NCBI GenBank assembly: GCA_033439765.1
Contig: JAULSN010000011.1
Coordinates: 1,054,001 to 1,118,000 of the forward strand
Direction of reading: 5' to 3'
DNA from: Lasiosphaeria ovina
Lineage: Eukaryota; Ascomycota; Sordariomycetes; Sordariales; Lasiosphaeriaceae
Length of the DNA: 64,000 bases
Shown: piece after piece, positions 20,670-32,743 of the stretch
How positions within the stretch are numbered: the stretch's first letter is position 1
How the letters are laid out: every line of letters begins with the position of its first letter
Translations under genes and position numbers: made by a program
The notes under the pieces: model-generated
The model's input: only the letters and a program-made list of their open reading frames with translations
Database searches by the model: none
What the model was told of the DNA's origin: nothing

Positions 20670-23360
20670 ATGCCGAGTTTGACTCTAGGCCTCACCATTT
20701 CGGCCAAGAGCCAGCACGTGCGGCAGCGCTTTCACGACTTGATATCCATCCTGAAGGGGAGGGAGCAGCATGGCGTCTCGGTCGTCATCTCCTCGGCTCC
20801 CATCACCGACGCCCTCGAGAGATTCACCCTGTGGGCTGGGAATCTGGGAGCACTGCGGAACCCCCAAGCCAAGATGTCGCTCGATTACCGGCTCAGTGTC
20901 GCCAAAGCCGTCGATGTGCGCACGCAGATTCAGCGCCAGCTGGATGAGATGATCGAGGCACTGAACAACCGTGAGTCTCCCTCCCACCTTTGTATCCCAC
21001 CGCATTGTGGCCATTGTGAAATCCTTACCCTATAGGCTTATACGAATTTGGCTGCAGTGGCAAATATGACATTTGGAATTGTGCCCAATCGAGACTTATC
21101 GTTTGACGGCGAGGAGCTTGCCGACTTTGTGTTTGTCGAGGACGTCTCTATGTCCGACACCGAGGCCACCGAGAAGCCGGCTGATGAGGCGAGCATGATC
21201 CTGGAAATCATCTCCGAGTGCATCAAGTCTCTCTTTCGTATCGGCATTGTGGTGCGAAAATCAGGCCCTCGCGACAGATTCCAGAGAGCAATGCAGCTTC
21301 CCGGGCTGGCCTTCCCCGCACACTTTGACATCGACTACGTCAAGCAAAAACACCCCAAGGTTGGCTCTACTGAGCTATCTGGACGGCTTGGCGGTGCCAT
21401 TGCAAAACGAAGACAGTTCATCAAATACTCCAGAGACCACAAATCCCGCCTCGGGGCTGAAGACCACCCCAAGGATGAAAAGGCCGTCGATGTGAATCTG
21501 GAGCGTCAGTCTGTCGCCACCGACCGCTTGTCGAGCAAAGCTACGACATTCGACCCAAGCAAGACTGGCGAGGCCAGCTTTGAAGATGAAGGAGAGGAAT
21601 TCAACGATGCAATGTCCATTAGGAGTGCCTCGACAATAACCGAGGCACTATCTGTCCTGAAGCTGCCTCGCCTGGCCGACCTCGCACCCGACGACGAGCC
21701 GTTCGAGTGCCCAGTGTGCTTCACGCTCCAGTCATTTAAACACGAACGGTCGTGGCGATCCCACGCCCTGCGCGACCTCAAGGCATTCGTGTGCACGCTC
21801 GGCGGCTCGGATTGCGATGCCGAGTTCTTTGGAGATGCCGAGTCCTGGTTCGACCACGAGCTGAAGCAGCACAGGGCCCAATACAAATGCGTCCTCTGCA
21901 GCCATGGTCCAGTTCCAGCCAAGGCATTAGGCGAACATATCACATCAGATCATGGACCGTTTCCGGCAGACCAGCTCAGCATGCTCTTAGAAGCTGGACA
22001 GCAAGCCGTCACCAAGTTCAAAGCTAGGGATTGCCCGTTTTGTGACGACTGGGCAGACGCCCTTGCAAGAAAGACAAATCTAGAGGGAAAACTGGGGACA
22101 CCGGCTGAGGAGATATCTGTCACTGCCAGTCGGTTCAAGAGACACGTCGCGGCACATCAAGAGCAGCTCGCCATCTTCGCACTGCCCCGGGCGACTGAAG
22201 AACCGGCGTCGTCACGCCAGGGCTCGACTGCCTCTTCTCAGAGCACCGAGGAGTCGGTTCGTGAACAGGAGACGAACGAAGCGAACATAAAGTCTTGGTG
22301 GCAGGACATTGAGGCCAATCCGCCACAAGCCGAGCCTTCTCAGCCCGAGCCTGCAATACCCGCCCTTCGCCTTCCAACCCCAATGGCCGTCGCAGCATCC
22401 GAGCCAGAGCTGTCACGTCAACCTCTAGTCCCTAATATTCCTGCACCAGAACTCGGGCATCACCTAGTAGGACAGAGGCCTTTGTCCGTAGTCCCAGTTA
22501 CACATAGGCCGCCAGTCAAGGCCTCAAAGACGGCGCCACCGCCCAAAAATCCCGAGGAAAGTCCCTACTATGGAGTCGACCCAGAAGCCACCCCAGCAAG
22601 ACCCCGGCCACCAGGACCGTTCTCCAGGACAGCACCACTGCCACAAAGTCCCAGGGAAACTTCCTACCATGGGGTCGGCCCAATAGTCACTCCGGCAAGC
22701 TCCCGTCCTCGGGCTATTACCCAAAGACCACCCGCCAGCTATTATGCATCACCACGACCACCGCTGTCAAATTCGAGATTCTACGCTCAACAACCACAAC
22801 CACAACCACAAACATCACTGGACGAGGATATTGATTTTGCCAGACGAGTTTACCCAATATCTCCGAGTCCATATATACCACCGCCGTCAGCAGAGTATTT
22901 GCCCACGGGACCCTTTGAATCGAGGTTTCGAAACGAGCGGCCCACAGTTATGGCTTACCGTCCTTCTCCCAATTTTCCCTCGTATGACGATTTTGATGCA
23001 AACTTACCTTCCGTATCTGGAAGATCGTCTGCGGCTTCAACCAACACGGACAGTCAAGTAATACCTCCGCCGCTAAGACGCGGCTCGGCAACAGACTTTC
23101 GCTCAATTCTGGGTGAAACTTACGACGAAGTCGACCGCAACACAGTGCTAAGGATCGGTGACACGGAGATGAAGGTCGATCCAAGTGACAGCGCCAATGG
23201 ACCTGGTATCACCACCAGCGCTGCACAGCAGCCGAACCTCCCGGTGCGACAACGCACCTCTGAGACCGCAGGCTCTTACTCCCGCCGCTTCCCCGGGTAC
23301 GACAGAAATTCGATTATTCCCCCTTATCCTGCCTCTCCGTCGACGGGGGATTTTCTTTAA
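20670..23360 (+). CDS. C2H2-type zinc-finger (acuF-like) protein, 867 aa
   Basis: Exon 1 is 20670-20970 and exon 2 is 21058-23360; the GTGAGT intron with acceptor CTGCAG keeps frame. The N-terminus (SLTLGLTISAKSQHVRQRFHDL) is helical. The zinc-finger array lies around residues 315-465: FECPVCFTLQSFKHERSW, HALRDLKAFVCTLGG, WFDHELKQHRAQYKCVLC, HITSDHGPF, CPFCDDW and FKRHVAAHQEQLAIFALP. This order is that of the fungal oxidoreductase acuF-like C2H2 domain family. The remaining 400 residues are Pro/Ser/Arg-rich and probably disordered, with PPP and PSPxxPPP motifs. Nucleic-acid or protein binding through the fingers is expected; targets are unknown. Confidence 0.8.
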
Positions 23361-23870
23361 TCACGGTTGCGAGACTTGGTGTTTGGGATAATAAATAGAA
23401 ATGTAGGACATGCCTTGCCCAATATAGATCGTTCCTTACCACAATATTCACCCCCGATAACGTAAGTCCGGTGTATATTTATTTCACTAACCGAACATTT
23501 ACTTAATATTCAATTAACATTCTCGTTATAATTAAAACTAAATTACAGAAGCTAAACACAATGGCGACATACTAATTATCAGCCATTGATGAGCCAAACT
23601 TCATTTCCTTAATTCGCTATAGTTAGTGAAGGGGTTTCCACCACCTGTTATACGGTTCCTAATTGGTAATTAGTGTGTAAATGGTGGTTTATTATTCTAG
23701 AGGAAAAGGAAGGAAACAGAGGTAGGTACCTATATAGAAGTCAGTATGCGCACCAGAGATATCATGGGCACAAACGCATGGACCACCAGACCCAGTGGCT
23801 TCCATAGCATTCCTTACCTAGGTAGGTACAATACCTACCTATCTATCCTATTAGAACTAGTGGAAACCGC
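23361..23870. other. AT-rich spacer with TAGGTAGG tandem motifs
   Basis: Short CCTA/TAGG motifs cluster at 23722-23735 and 23814-23846 (ACCTACCTA), a kind of simple repeat frequent in fungal intergenic DNA. No gene was recognised. Confidence 0.5.
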
Positions 23871-23872
23871 AG

Positions 23873-25925
23873 GTGCAGCGGACAAAAAGTGCTCGTGCTG
23901 CTGTCTGGGGGCCCAAATCTAACTGTACCTACCTAGTTCTAGACAAGACGCGCTATTTTCAAGCCGCTCGATCCAAGACTCCTCTAGTCAAGATAACACG
24001 CCATGGCCTGGACACTCGGCCCCAAGACGCACCGCCGGCCGCCAAGTCGTCGTGGGGGATATTCAAGAGGAAGCCTACTCGGCAGAAGATACCGAATGGA
24101 TCGGTGGTCGGCACCTGGATCACTGGAGATGTCACCTTCAGCGTGGAAGTCGTGGAGCACGCTCCTCAGCAGACATATGTTGCAATCTCGCACGTATGGT
24201 CTGGCGGGCTGGGCAACTTCCAGCAGAACAAGCTGCAGAGATACCAGCTGGAATACCTCTTCGGGAGCGTCTTTGATTGCCAGAGGTTTGAGCGGGGCCG
24301 TCACGGCGACAACGGAGAGCAGGACGCAGCGGGCGGCTTTCCGCTAAGAGACAGACCCGGGACCCTCGTCGATCGGGAGGAGGCCAGCTTGAGGAGCCGG
24401 ACCACGCCCTCTTCTGGGTCGATACGATCTGTGTTCCAACGGGCAGGGACAACCCCAACAAGATCAAGGCAATCGGCCAAATGGCAGACATCTACAGCTC
24501 GGCATCGCACGTCTTGGTCGTGGATCCGACCCTCCGGACAATGGCCTTTAGCAGCAACTCGGAAGCCGAATTGGCCGCCCACCTCGTGGCTAGCCCGTGG
24601 TGGACACGATGCTGGACACTGCAGGAAGGCATTCTGGCCACGTCGGTCGTGTTTGGCCTCCGAGACTCGGTCTTGAAGCCGGTCAGCTGGCTCTACGACG
24701 GGCAGGGGTCAATCGCCTACGAGGCTGCCAAAGAGGCTTCCCAAATGGCAGGTTGGCGAGCCCGTCCCTCGCGACTGCACCCGCTCCCCATCGGCAGCCA
24801 GCTCGAGCAGGGCGTCAAAACCGCAGTCCTGGGCATGTTTTCCAACCTTCCGGTGGTCAACGGAGGCCCGATATCAATATCACCGCGGCCTAGGCCGAGC
24901 AAGCGGCGGTTTATCTCGCAACTCCACGCCATCCATCACAGCGTGGCCAAGATGAAGGACCGCTCTGCTGAGGAAGAAGGATTCGCAGCTCCCAAGGGGC
25001 ACTCGGCACACGACTATCGAACCAAGCTACGGTACTTCAACCGGATATGGAACGAGCTCGCCAGACGGCGCACAACCCAAAGACGCCGTCAGCATCCTAG
25101 CAATCGCCACGGGCATTCCTCCAGGCCAGCTCGGCGGCCACCAATGCGTCGTCGCTGGCAATGGCGGGACAAGACGGCCGTTCGCCCGCATCAAGTCCGT
25201 TCTCCGGAGCCAGGAACACCTCAACCTGGACATGCTCTACCACGTGTCCTCGGAAGTGCCCCACTGCCCCTCGACAGGTGGGTGCCCGTGTTTCCAAGCG
25301 CTCGCACGGTCAGAGACAGCCCGGTCATGAGGTGGTCTCCCGACGGCTCCGGCCTGTTGCTTCCGCTTCGGTCGTGGAGCTTTCCGAGCCTCCAATTCTT
25401 TATCGAGAGCTTTTCCGGGACGCCGAAATTCGCCGTCAGAGTCCCACGGCTGGCCATTGGTCTCGAGCGCCAGGGCTCGTCGCATTCGGCCCAGAGCGCA
25501 ACAACAGCCAACACCGACAGGACGGGCTCCCTGGACGTCAGCGACGACGCAGCAGTAGCAGCGCCGGATGAGCCGAGAGCCTCAGCCGCCGATGTAGCCG
25601 CCGTGCCAGGCGAGTCGCAGTGGACGGTGCGGGCGCTGGGGCGCGCTCGAGGTTTCGGACTACCCGGACGCCAGGGTCACAGTTCCCGTGCACCTGCTGC
25701 CGACCGACGACGAGCGGGCCGTAGGCCGGCCAATCATTGTGGTTCTCGACTACGATGGAGGCAAGGGCGCCGCCTTCTTCCTGGAACAGAGAGTGGAGAG
25801 CACGCTGTACGTGCGATTCTACTGTTCGGTTCTGTGTGGGACTCATGCTATTACCAGTCGCACGAATCCAGGATCCTAATTAGGTTTCCAGCAGAGCGCC
25901 ATGTTTTCAAATTGGAGGTATTTTC
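23873..25925 (+). pseudogene. HET-domain (heterokaryon incompatibility) gene with several frameshifts
   Basis: HET motifs appear in order: TYVAISHVWSGGLGNF near 24170, LFWVDTICVPTGRDNPNKIKA near 24410, MADIYSSASHVLVVD near 24485, and WWTRCWTLQEGILAT near 24600. The first and second motifs are in different frames; an intron of about 70 bp beginning GTTTGAG could explain that step. Further on, WNELARRRTTQ changes frame near 25078 to read KDAVSILAIATGIPPGQLGG, returns near 25260 to DRWVPVFPSARTV, and shifts again near 25625 to GALEVSDYPDARVTV and PIIVVLDYDGGKGAAFFLEQ. No good start codon was found in the HET frame. Unless these are assembly errors, the gene is inactive. HET proteins trigger cell death on fusion of incompatible hyphae. 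Confidence 0.75.
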
Positions 25926-26455
25926 GAGGAACGAGAAAAGAAAGAACTAGAATCATTATGCTTCAGTGGGCAAATAGGTTACCGAAGCAAAATAAGCTAA
26001 TAATTGTCTCGAACCGAATTAGCACACAGTACCTGCCGGGCTGTTATTTGAGCAATAATTCAAGGTTAAATAAATAGTGCTATCAGTTCATATGTTTGCC
26101 GTCTCCCCTTCCTCGCCCGCAAAACAGCTCCTGTAATCAGATAATTAGCCGATCCAACAGGGGGTACCCGCGCCGTAAGGGGGACTGCCTTCCTCTTCGG
26201 GCCCTAATTACACACTGCTTCGACAGAACAGCCATGGACTCAAGGCCTCCCTCCTGTGCCTATTCGATAGCAGAGCGCATGTCTCTGGGCGGCGAGAAAC
26301 CCGTGCAGAGAAACACCTTCGCCCTCTCCGTGTTCTCAGCGGCAAGAGCATTAATGATTCATGGCGTGGCTGGGGGTCGCCGCCTCGCTGGGACTAATTA
26401 ATTAGCAGCTCGACGACGCCGATCTGAAACCGCCCCGATGCCGGAGGGTGAGAGT
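25926..26455. other. Spacer without supported gene
   Basis: No recognised feature was found between the HET pseudogene and the remnant next to the hAT element. Confidence 0.4.
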
Positions 26456-26702
26456 TCATAAGGAGTCCGGGATGCGCACAAGGACGCCCACCCTCGGCCA
26501 CCGGCCTTTGAGATTTTTAATGTCATGTGGATCTGGGGCCTCGTCGGTGTATCCACCATAGCGGCGGATGGAGAGGTTCATGGCGTCCTTCAAAGACAGT
26601 AGGAGCCTCAGATCGGCCCGGCCGTCGGCCTCGTGGCTCACGAACAGCCAGCCATGCGCGCCATCGTCGCCTCGTTTGAGCTAGACGAGGTAGCCGCCCT
26701 AC
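26456..26702 (-). pseudogene. Gene remnant split by the hAT element (3' part)
   Basis: The minus-strand frame continues from the piece at 29848-30111 across the target site: after ...RNRHVFRA it reads TAG, GGYLV, TAG, then LKRGDDGAHGWLFVSHEADG and further coherent protein until the stop at 26456. Two in-frame TAG codons lie within the first nine codons. The family was not recognised. Confidence 0.45.
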
Positions 26703-26710
26703 GCGCGGAA

Positions 26711-29700
26711 CAGCGCTCTCAACAATGCAAACAAATCAAATACAGGGCTATATTTGCTTTATTTGATCCAAACAAGGCCATATTTGAAGCCTAAAAAAGG
26801 CAATTTGCGTTGATTTGTGTAATTGAATTGATTTGACTCGGCACTGAAGAATATTAATCCGGCCCGGGTAAATACCGGAAGATTAAAAATCTGCGTCCCG
26901 GGACGCCGGAAGCCAGTAATGCCCAAGACCATGCTTCAAAAGACCGCATTTCGCCGCCAATTCAACAGGCAGAGCAGCTTGTTGATGGTATCACTATAAA
27001 GCCCTTGTCTTTGAAGCCCAATTACCAATTTGGCTACACTGAATAGCCTCTCGCAGTCGGCTGACATGGCCGGGATCGAGAGAATATCAAAGGCCATGCG
27101 CGCAAGCCGTGGAAAGTCGTCTTTCCTATCATTCCACCAAGCCAGTATGTCATCGACAGGTTTGACGACTTCCTGAAGGTATTCCTGAAGCTCTGAGCGG
27201 TCGGTAGCGGGCTCAATGTAGTAGTCATGACCTGTGAGGTAATCGTTGGAGTGGTCGGGGCTACCGGCTTGTGCTACGGCAGGGCCGATGTGGGGGTAAT
27301 GCGAGTTGAAGAACGCAGTTACTAGGGCTATAATACTGACGCCCTGTTCTTCCGGAAGATACAAATCAATCCACCTCTTCCTGTGCCCAGGGTGAAGAAT
27401 CATCGCGACCTAGTATACCGGTGTTGTTTCCATCTTCTTGATGTATTTCGAGAGCTTCGTAATTGTACGATCGAGGCTCTGGGCGATGAAGAGGGCACTC
27501 TCGGCGCCGAGAGGGTGCTCAGGCGCTGGGGTAGGCTCGGGACCCGGCGTATGGAGGCTGGCGACGATGCTGAAGTCCGGGGGCTTCATGGAGCCGGCCC
27601 GGGTGCGGCGAGGGGTACTGAGTTCGTAGTTATATAGCCTGCGAGGCACTTGACTAGCTCTCTGGGATCTTCTTGGTGTTGAGGGAGGCTCTGTAACGAA
27701 TATTTCGTCAAGAACCGGTTTAGGCGTAGGGCTTCGAGCTTCAGGGCGGGTATGTGCAAAGGTAAGCCGGCGGTTAGTAGGGATGACTTTAGGAAAGAGA
27801 GGCTTCTTCGACTCGAATTTCTTCGTAATGACGTTAAAGGGCTCAAGCTGGGTCATGATCTCTACCAAAATGAGCCAATCTTCGGCGGTCAATACATCGG
27901 CGGCAAGTATAACCTTCGCCGGGTTCGTCTCCCTAGATGAATGAAAACACCACAAATCTAACATATCGCGAACTTTAATAGCCCTCTTGATTATCGAGTA
28001 AGTAGAATTCCACCGAGTACTATTGTCAGCTAGTAGCTGAAGGCCAGCCACGTCCTTATGAAAGAAGCCCTGCTCACTAACGTCGCCGAAGTCCTCGGCG
28101 CCTAGCCTTCTCTTCGCAATATCGATGAAGGAGTCCCGGCGTTGAGGATTGTACCGAATGTAATGCACGAGGTTGTGAAGCTTACCGACTGGCCCACGTT
28201 TACGCCATTCGGCGAGCTCCCTGTCCTCGTTAATCAGGCTCTCCGCAAAGCCGGGGCGGTAGTCTGAAGCCCTCAGTATTTCCAGACTATTACCCTTAAG
28301 GAAGGCTTTGGCGGAGAGGTTAAGTATATGGCCAAAGTAGCGGACCCTGCGTAAGGCTTCCGACCTAAGGCGGCTGCGGGCGTCATTTCCTGGCTCAAGG
28401 TGCTCAAGTATATACCAAATGCAGGTATCGTTGTCAGGCGCGTTATCTGCTTGAAAGAAGCCGACTGCCTCGCTCAAACCGATATCGCGAAGTACGCCGA
28501 GGATGACTGGCCCCAGGTTGACGCCCTCGTGAGGGCCCTATACGCGAGGCACGCCGAGGGTGTAGTTAATGAGCTTTCCCGAGGCATCAACGAAGTGAAC
28601 AAAGACCCCGAAGAGCGAGTATGCGTTAGGCGAAGTCCAACCGTCGAAGGAGATGTGCTTGCGGTGCTGACTAGCAGCTAGTTTACCGCGAAGTTGTTCA
28701 AGCTGGCTAGCGAATTTTTCATCGATCCATGCCCTGATCGTGTTGGCCGAGGCTGGTAATAGGGACTCCGTAAGTCCCGGCGAAACAAGGCTCATCATAT
28801 AGCGGAAGTAAGGGCTTTCGATCATGGAGAAAGGAATACAGTCATTGGCTACCCAGTTGATAACGGCATCCTTGAAAGCGTCGGCTAACGGCCTGGAAAT
28901 AGAAACAACAGTCTGCTCCCTTGTCGATGCGGCTGTGCGTTGTTGTTCAAGGACGCTGGTATACCTATTACGCCGGTTCGACGGTTGAGGCTCCCTCCCG
29001 CTATTAAACTTCCCGTGAACAGCGAGATGAATAGAGGTAGAAGAAGTCGCTTTGGAGTTGAAGAGTATACCGCCCGAATAGAGGGCACAAATCCAGAAGG
29101 ATCCTTCCAACCGCTCGCCATGCCGGCTCAACAACACAACGAACGTGCCGTACGCCCCGATCCACGACCTTCTCTTCCTTTTCTTGTGTATCTAGTCTTC
29201 CAGCACATATCGCGATCCCCTCACGCGAACGCAAGGCCAGGTGTTCATGTCAACAGACAGGGTGTCGAGATCTACCGCCTTGAGGGTAACAAGCTGGCTC
29301 GCGAGCGTCGGTACAGCCTCATTCCCGGGGGCGGCGGCGATGCCGAAAATAGGAAAGGCCGGGGGGGCATTCGAGCCTGGCAAGGCAGAGGGAGTGTCGG
29401 GAAGGCTTGACATCGTATTGATCGGCCGGAATCGTTGCAACGTCGATTTTTACCGGAATGGAAGACCTGCCATGCAAATGCAGAGTTATCGCGGTAAAAA
29501 TCCACTTTTCCATGGCGCGGAACTTACCGGTAAGTGCCCTGCGCCAACGGAAAATATCCATTCGACCCACTTATCTTTGCATGTAGGGCTTCCCAGGAAA
29601 ATGCCGTTATTTGGCCCTGAAAATTCAGTTTTTCATGGCGACGGAACTTGCCGGTGATGCCCTGATTACGGGGAAAATTGGCCCCAAAAATGACACACTT

Positions 29701-29839
29701 TTGGCAAATATAAACAAAGCAAACCAAATATGAAGCTTTTTTATTTGCTTTATTTGAATGGTATTTTGGCCCTATTTGATTTGGCTATTTTTGGTTTAAA
29801 TTGATTTGCATCGTTTTATTTGCATTGTTGAGAGCGCTG
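26711..29839 (-). mobile_element. hAT-type DNA transposon, complete ends, 3,129 bp
   Basis: The 21-bp terminal inverted repeats are perfect (they begin CAGCGCTCTCAACAATG). They are flanked by an identical 8-bp target duplication, GCGCGGAA, at 26703-26710 and 29840-29847, the length typical of hAT elements. Subterminal regions are rich in AATCAAAT/ATTTGATT-type motifs. The minus strand carries one transposase frame with three TAG codons. Intact ends and duplication suggest a fairly recent insertion. Confidence 0.93.
26936..29413 (-). pseudogene. hAT transposase with three in-frame TAG codons
   Basis: A single frame of about 826 codons runs from the ATG at 29413 to the stop at 26936. It is interrupted only by TAG after YVLED (29192-29194), after LGVPRV (28538-28540) and after TTPVY (27410-27412). 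Features in order: Ala/Pro-rich start; BED-type zinc-finger region (SWIGAYGTF, FWICALYSGG, HLAVHGKF); RNase H-like core (HISFDGWTSPNAYSLFGVFV, AVGFFQADNAPDNDT, NSTRWNSTYSII); and the C-terminal hAT dimerisation block (FDILSIPAMSADCERLFS). TAG can arise from CAG or TGG by C-to-T changes, as in RIP. The transposase as written cannot be full length. Confidence 0.88.
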
Positions 29840-29847
29840 GCGCGGAA

Positions 29848-30111
29848 CACGTGCCTGTTCCGGTAGTCCAGCTCGACGGTTTTCGCTGCCCGCTTGACGC
29901 CCCCGTAGATTGACCGGAATCGCTTCCAACAGAAGTGACCGCTAGGCACTGACAATTTGCGGGTTCCGCCGAAGAGCACTGGTAGAAGGATACTGTAGTT
30001 GTCTTTGACTTCACGACGCCCTCGACGGTCCCAGACACCTTCGGGGCATTTGAGGCCGATGTGGTTGAGATTGACGGCGTCCCAGTGCTTCTCGAAGAGG
30101 TGAGAAATGAG
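29848..30111 (-). pseudogene. Gene remnant split by the hAT element (5' part)
   Basis: The minus-strand frame reads EKHWDAVNLNHIGLKCPEG, then PVLFGGTRKLSVPSGHFCW and KRAAKTVELDYRNRHVFRA up to the target duplication. It continues in frame at 26702 downward if the hAT element is ignored. The upstream start is lost (a TAG precedes it). No family was recognised; composition and conserved-looking Trp/Cys suggest a once-real protein. Confidence 0.45.
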
Positions 30112-30301
30112 CGTCTAAGACCCTCGCGGATATTCCACCACCATAGGTCGTGGTGCTCCAGGCAGAATAGATCCGTCTCGGGCCCCACACAGGCCCCATA
30201 TCGAAAAATTGCAGTCGTGCACGGACCAACCACAAAGATATGAAACAACGCTCCCCGCCGCCTCGGCTCTCTTTTTCGCTCGTTCATTTCGCACCCTCAA
30301 A

Positions 30302-30763
30302 ATGGACACCCACGCCCTCCCCGAGGCTGGTATCACGGTCGACGTTGGCGCCATGCAAAACCAGCAAGAAACCTTCGCTGCTATCCATGCTCTGGGACAG
30401 CGGATTGACGCTATGGGCCAGCAATTGAACCAGCGGCTCGATGTGCTCGAAAACCGGCAAAAGAATTTCGAGATTGCTGCTCTGAATTCACATGTCTCCA
30501 CCTTCGGTACTCTCCAGCCACTCGTCAACATCCAGAATGGAGGCAAAATTCCTGGTTTCCCCAAGGTACTCCCCCTGCTCTATTCGATAGATGGTATGTT
30601 ATTTACTCTTCTATTATTTATTCTTCTGGAGTGGCAGTACTAACTCTTATCAGACGCTACCGCGGATAATATCTTGGCCGCCCTCGGCATTAATCTCTCC
30701 CTACGCACGACCTTGAGCTTCAAGAGGGAGAGAATTCGGCGCACGTGGATTCTGAGTTATTAA
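30302..30763 (+). CDS. Small helical protein, 133 aa, 2 exons
   Basis: Exon 1 is 30302-30593, exon 2 is 30654-30763; the 60-bp intron (GTATGT...TACTAAC...CAG) has an ideal branch site. The protein has an amphipathic helical segment (ALGQRIDAMGQQLNQRLDVL) likely to form a coiled coil, then GGKIPGFPKVLPLLYSID and a basic tail (FKRERIRRTW). No signal peptide or membrane helix is seen. The family is not recognised. The stop codon lies only about 20 bp before the end of a pogo-like transposon, so the 3' UTR is probably interrupted. Confidence 0.6.
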
Positions 30764-30783
30764 GGGGGGGATACATGGGACTA

Positions 30784-32741
30784 CCTGTGCCCCGCCCCAC
30801 CTTTTACACGTTCAGGGAACCTAACCTCCTAAAAGGAGGTGCTCACCACCACAATGCCAAAACCACCAAAATACCAAAATTGAAGCTATCAACACATCAA
30901 AATCGACGTAAACAACGCACAGGCTTCCCTTCGAAGATTCCAACGGGCCTTAGTTTACCGGTCATTCGCCAATGCCTGGCCATTTTTGCTGCGTCTGCAA
31001 GTGCTCTTTTGTCTGCATTCCTGAACTTCGAATCTGCAGCCTCAACTTGCATCCTTGCCTTAGCCAAAGCGTCACCCTCTCTTTGCACCACCATAGCCCG
31101 CCCTTCGGCTACAGTTAACACGCCGCCGCACTATAGGGGCGTATTCTTCATCGCCCTGCGTTGTCTGCGAGTGGCCTCGGCCAACCGGGTCCTCCCTAGG
31201 TCCTGTTTTCTTTGGACCAGCTCAGTTGTACTGATTAGAGTCCCTTTAATAAAACGCCGGGCATCATGAACAAAGGAAGGATCTAAGCCCGGGCTTTCTT
31301 CAAGGACTGTTTCTAGCCTCTCGGCGACCTGTGAGAACTACCGAATGGTTACCGGCGTTGTGAATGGCGATGAACCGGGCCCGGCAAGGGGGGGGGGGAG
31401 GGTGTCCTTTGTGCCACCCTTTTACGTAGCTTACACAATACCAACTCGGCATTGAGTGGCCAAATTCCCGTCTTCTTGAAGGCAGACTGTACTGTGCTTT
31501 CTTTCATCGCTTTTTGGCGTACATCCTCAATACAGGAGAAGAACTCTGGCTTGGTAATACAAACAAGACCATCACAAACCATAAGGTCCAAAGCTTCAGC
31601 ATAGTAATGCTTCAGGGGCTGGAAAATAACCACATCAAGAGGCTGAAGCAGGTGGGTAAGGTTCGGAGGCGTGCCGAAGGGTATGATGTCGTTTGCCTCG
31701 CAGTACTGAATGAATTCTATCGTGTAATGTGAGCCGTGGCCGTCAAGGATACGGAGGCGTTTATGCCCTATAGAAAGCTTCTTTAAATGTTCATTGAAGT
31801 ACTTGAGCCACCGTAGGGTAACCTGGTCGTTTGTGTAGCCAGAGGGAGTCGGCACAATGCATACCCTGGGGTCTAGTTCCGGCTGGGCATACCACTGGGC
31901 CATGTGAAAGGAACCCTTGAGTATAAGGAAGGCCGGTATGTGATTACCTGCCGCCGAGATGCCCTCAATCGCTATAGCAGACTCCCTATTCTGCGGGACC
32001 CCCCGAAGTAATGCTTCCGCTTCCTTTTGGTGATACAAAGCTAGTCTTTTCCAACCCCAATGCGGAATCCTATCTCATCCATATTCCAGATGTTCTCAGG
32101 GGGTATATTCTCAGGGGGTATACCATGCTCGGCGGTGACCTCACGAAGCCTTTTGAAGTACTTGGTAACCCGCTCGAGGTTCTCAGAGTCCTGGCGGTCG
32201 GCGGCCATGCTCTGTTGAAGGCGCCGCATGTAGTTATTACGCTTGATGAAGCGTGAGGTCCAATTCGGGCTAACCACCGGCGGTTTAGCTTGATCCTGCT
32301 TGCTAGATGCGTTCAGCAGGATCGGGTTTGCTGCGGCCGTAATAAACTTAGGGCGGCCAGGTTGACATAGTCTAGCCTATCGATGTAGCGGCATAATGCA
32401 ACTTCCTGGGCCTTTGTTAGGGTCGTATTAGTGGCAGGGCGACCTTTCTTTGGTTGACGGCCAGCCAACCGGTACTTCAGCCGGTCGCGCGGGCCGTCGA
32501 AATGCCGGGCCGCCTCCGGGACAGAGCGACTCAAACCTTCGCGATACCATGCAGCAGCTGTAGCTACACGGTCCTCAACATCGTCAGGGCTTCCGGGCTT
32601 CATTTTGTGGTGGTTTGGAGGGCTTTTGGTTGATGACTGCTTCAATTTTGGTATTTTGGTGGTTTTGGCATTGTGGTGGTGAACACCTCCTTTTGGAAGG
32701 TCAGGTGCCCTGAACGTGTAAAAGGTGGGGCGGGGCACGGG
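30784..32741 (-). mobile_element. Pogo/Tc1-mariner-type DNA transposon with inverted ends of about 100 bp
   Basis: The left end (30784-30890, CCTGTGCCCCGCCCCACC...) and the complement of the right end (to 32741, CCCGTGCCCCGCCCCACC...) match over about 105 bp with few differences. TA dinucleotides flank both ends (30782-30783, 32742-32743). The minus strand carries a broken DDE transposase. The end sequences are unrelated to those of the GATAAGCGAGTG family at 3118 and 49830, so this is a different family. Confidence 0.9.
31349..32640 (-). pseudogene. Pogo-like DDE transposase, broken
   Basis: The N-terminal part (32600-32313) has a helix-turn-helix region: RVATAAAWYREGLSRSVPEA, KYRLAGRQPKKGRPA, LTKAQEVALCRYIDRLDY. 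A middle part reads PNWTSRFIKRNN and NIWNMDEIGFRIGVGKD, containing the first catalytic Asp. A C-terminal part (ending 31349) has RILDGHGSHYTIEFIQYCEA and PNLTHLLQPLDVVIFQPLKH, as in DDE_1. Frameshifts and stops near 32310 and 32040 separate the parts, and a 15-bp tandem duplication (GGGGGTATATTCTCA) lies near 32098-32122. No intact protein is possible. Confidence 0.85.
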
Positions 32742-32743
32742 TA

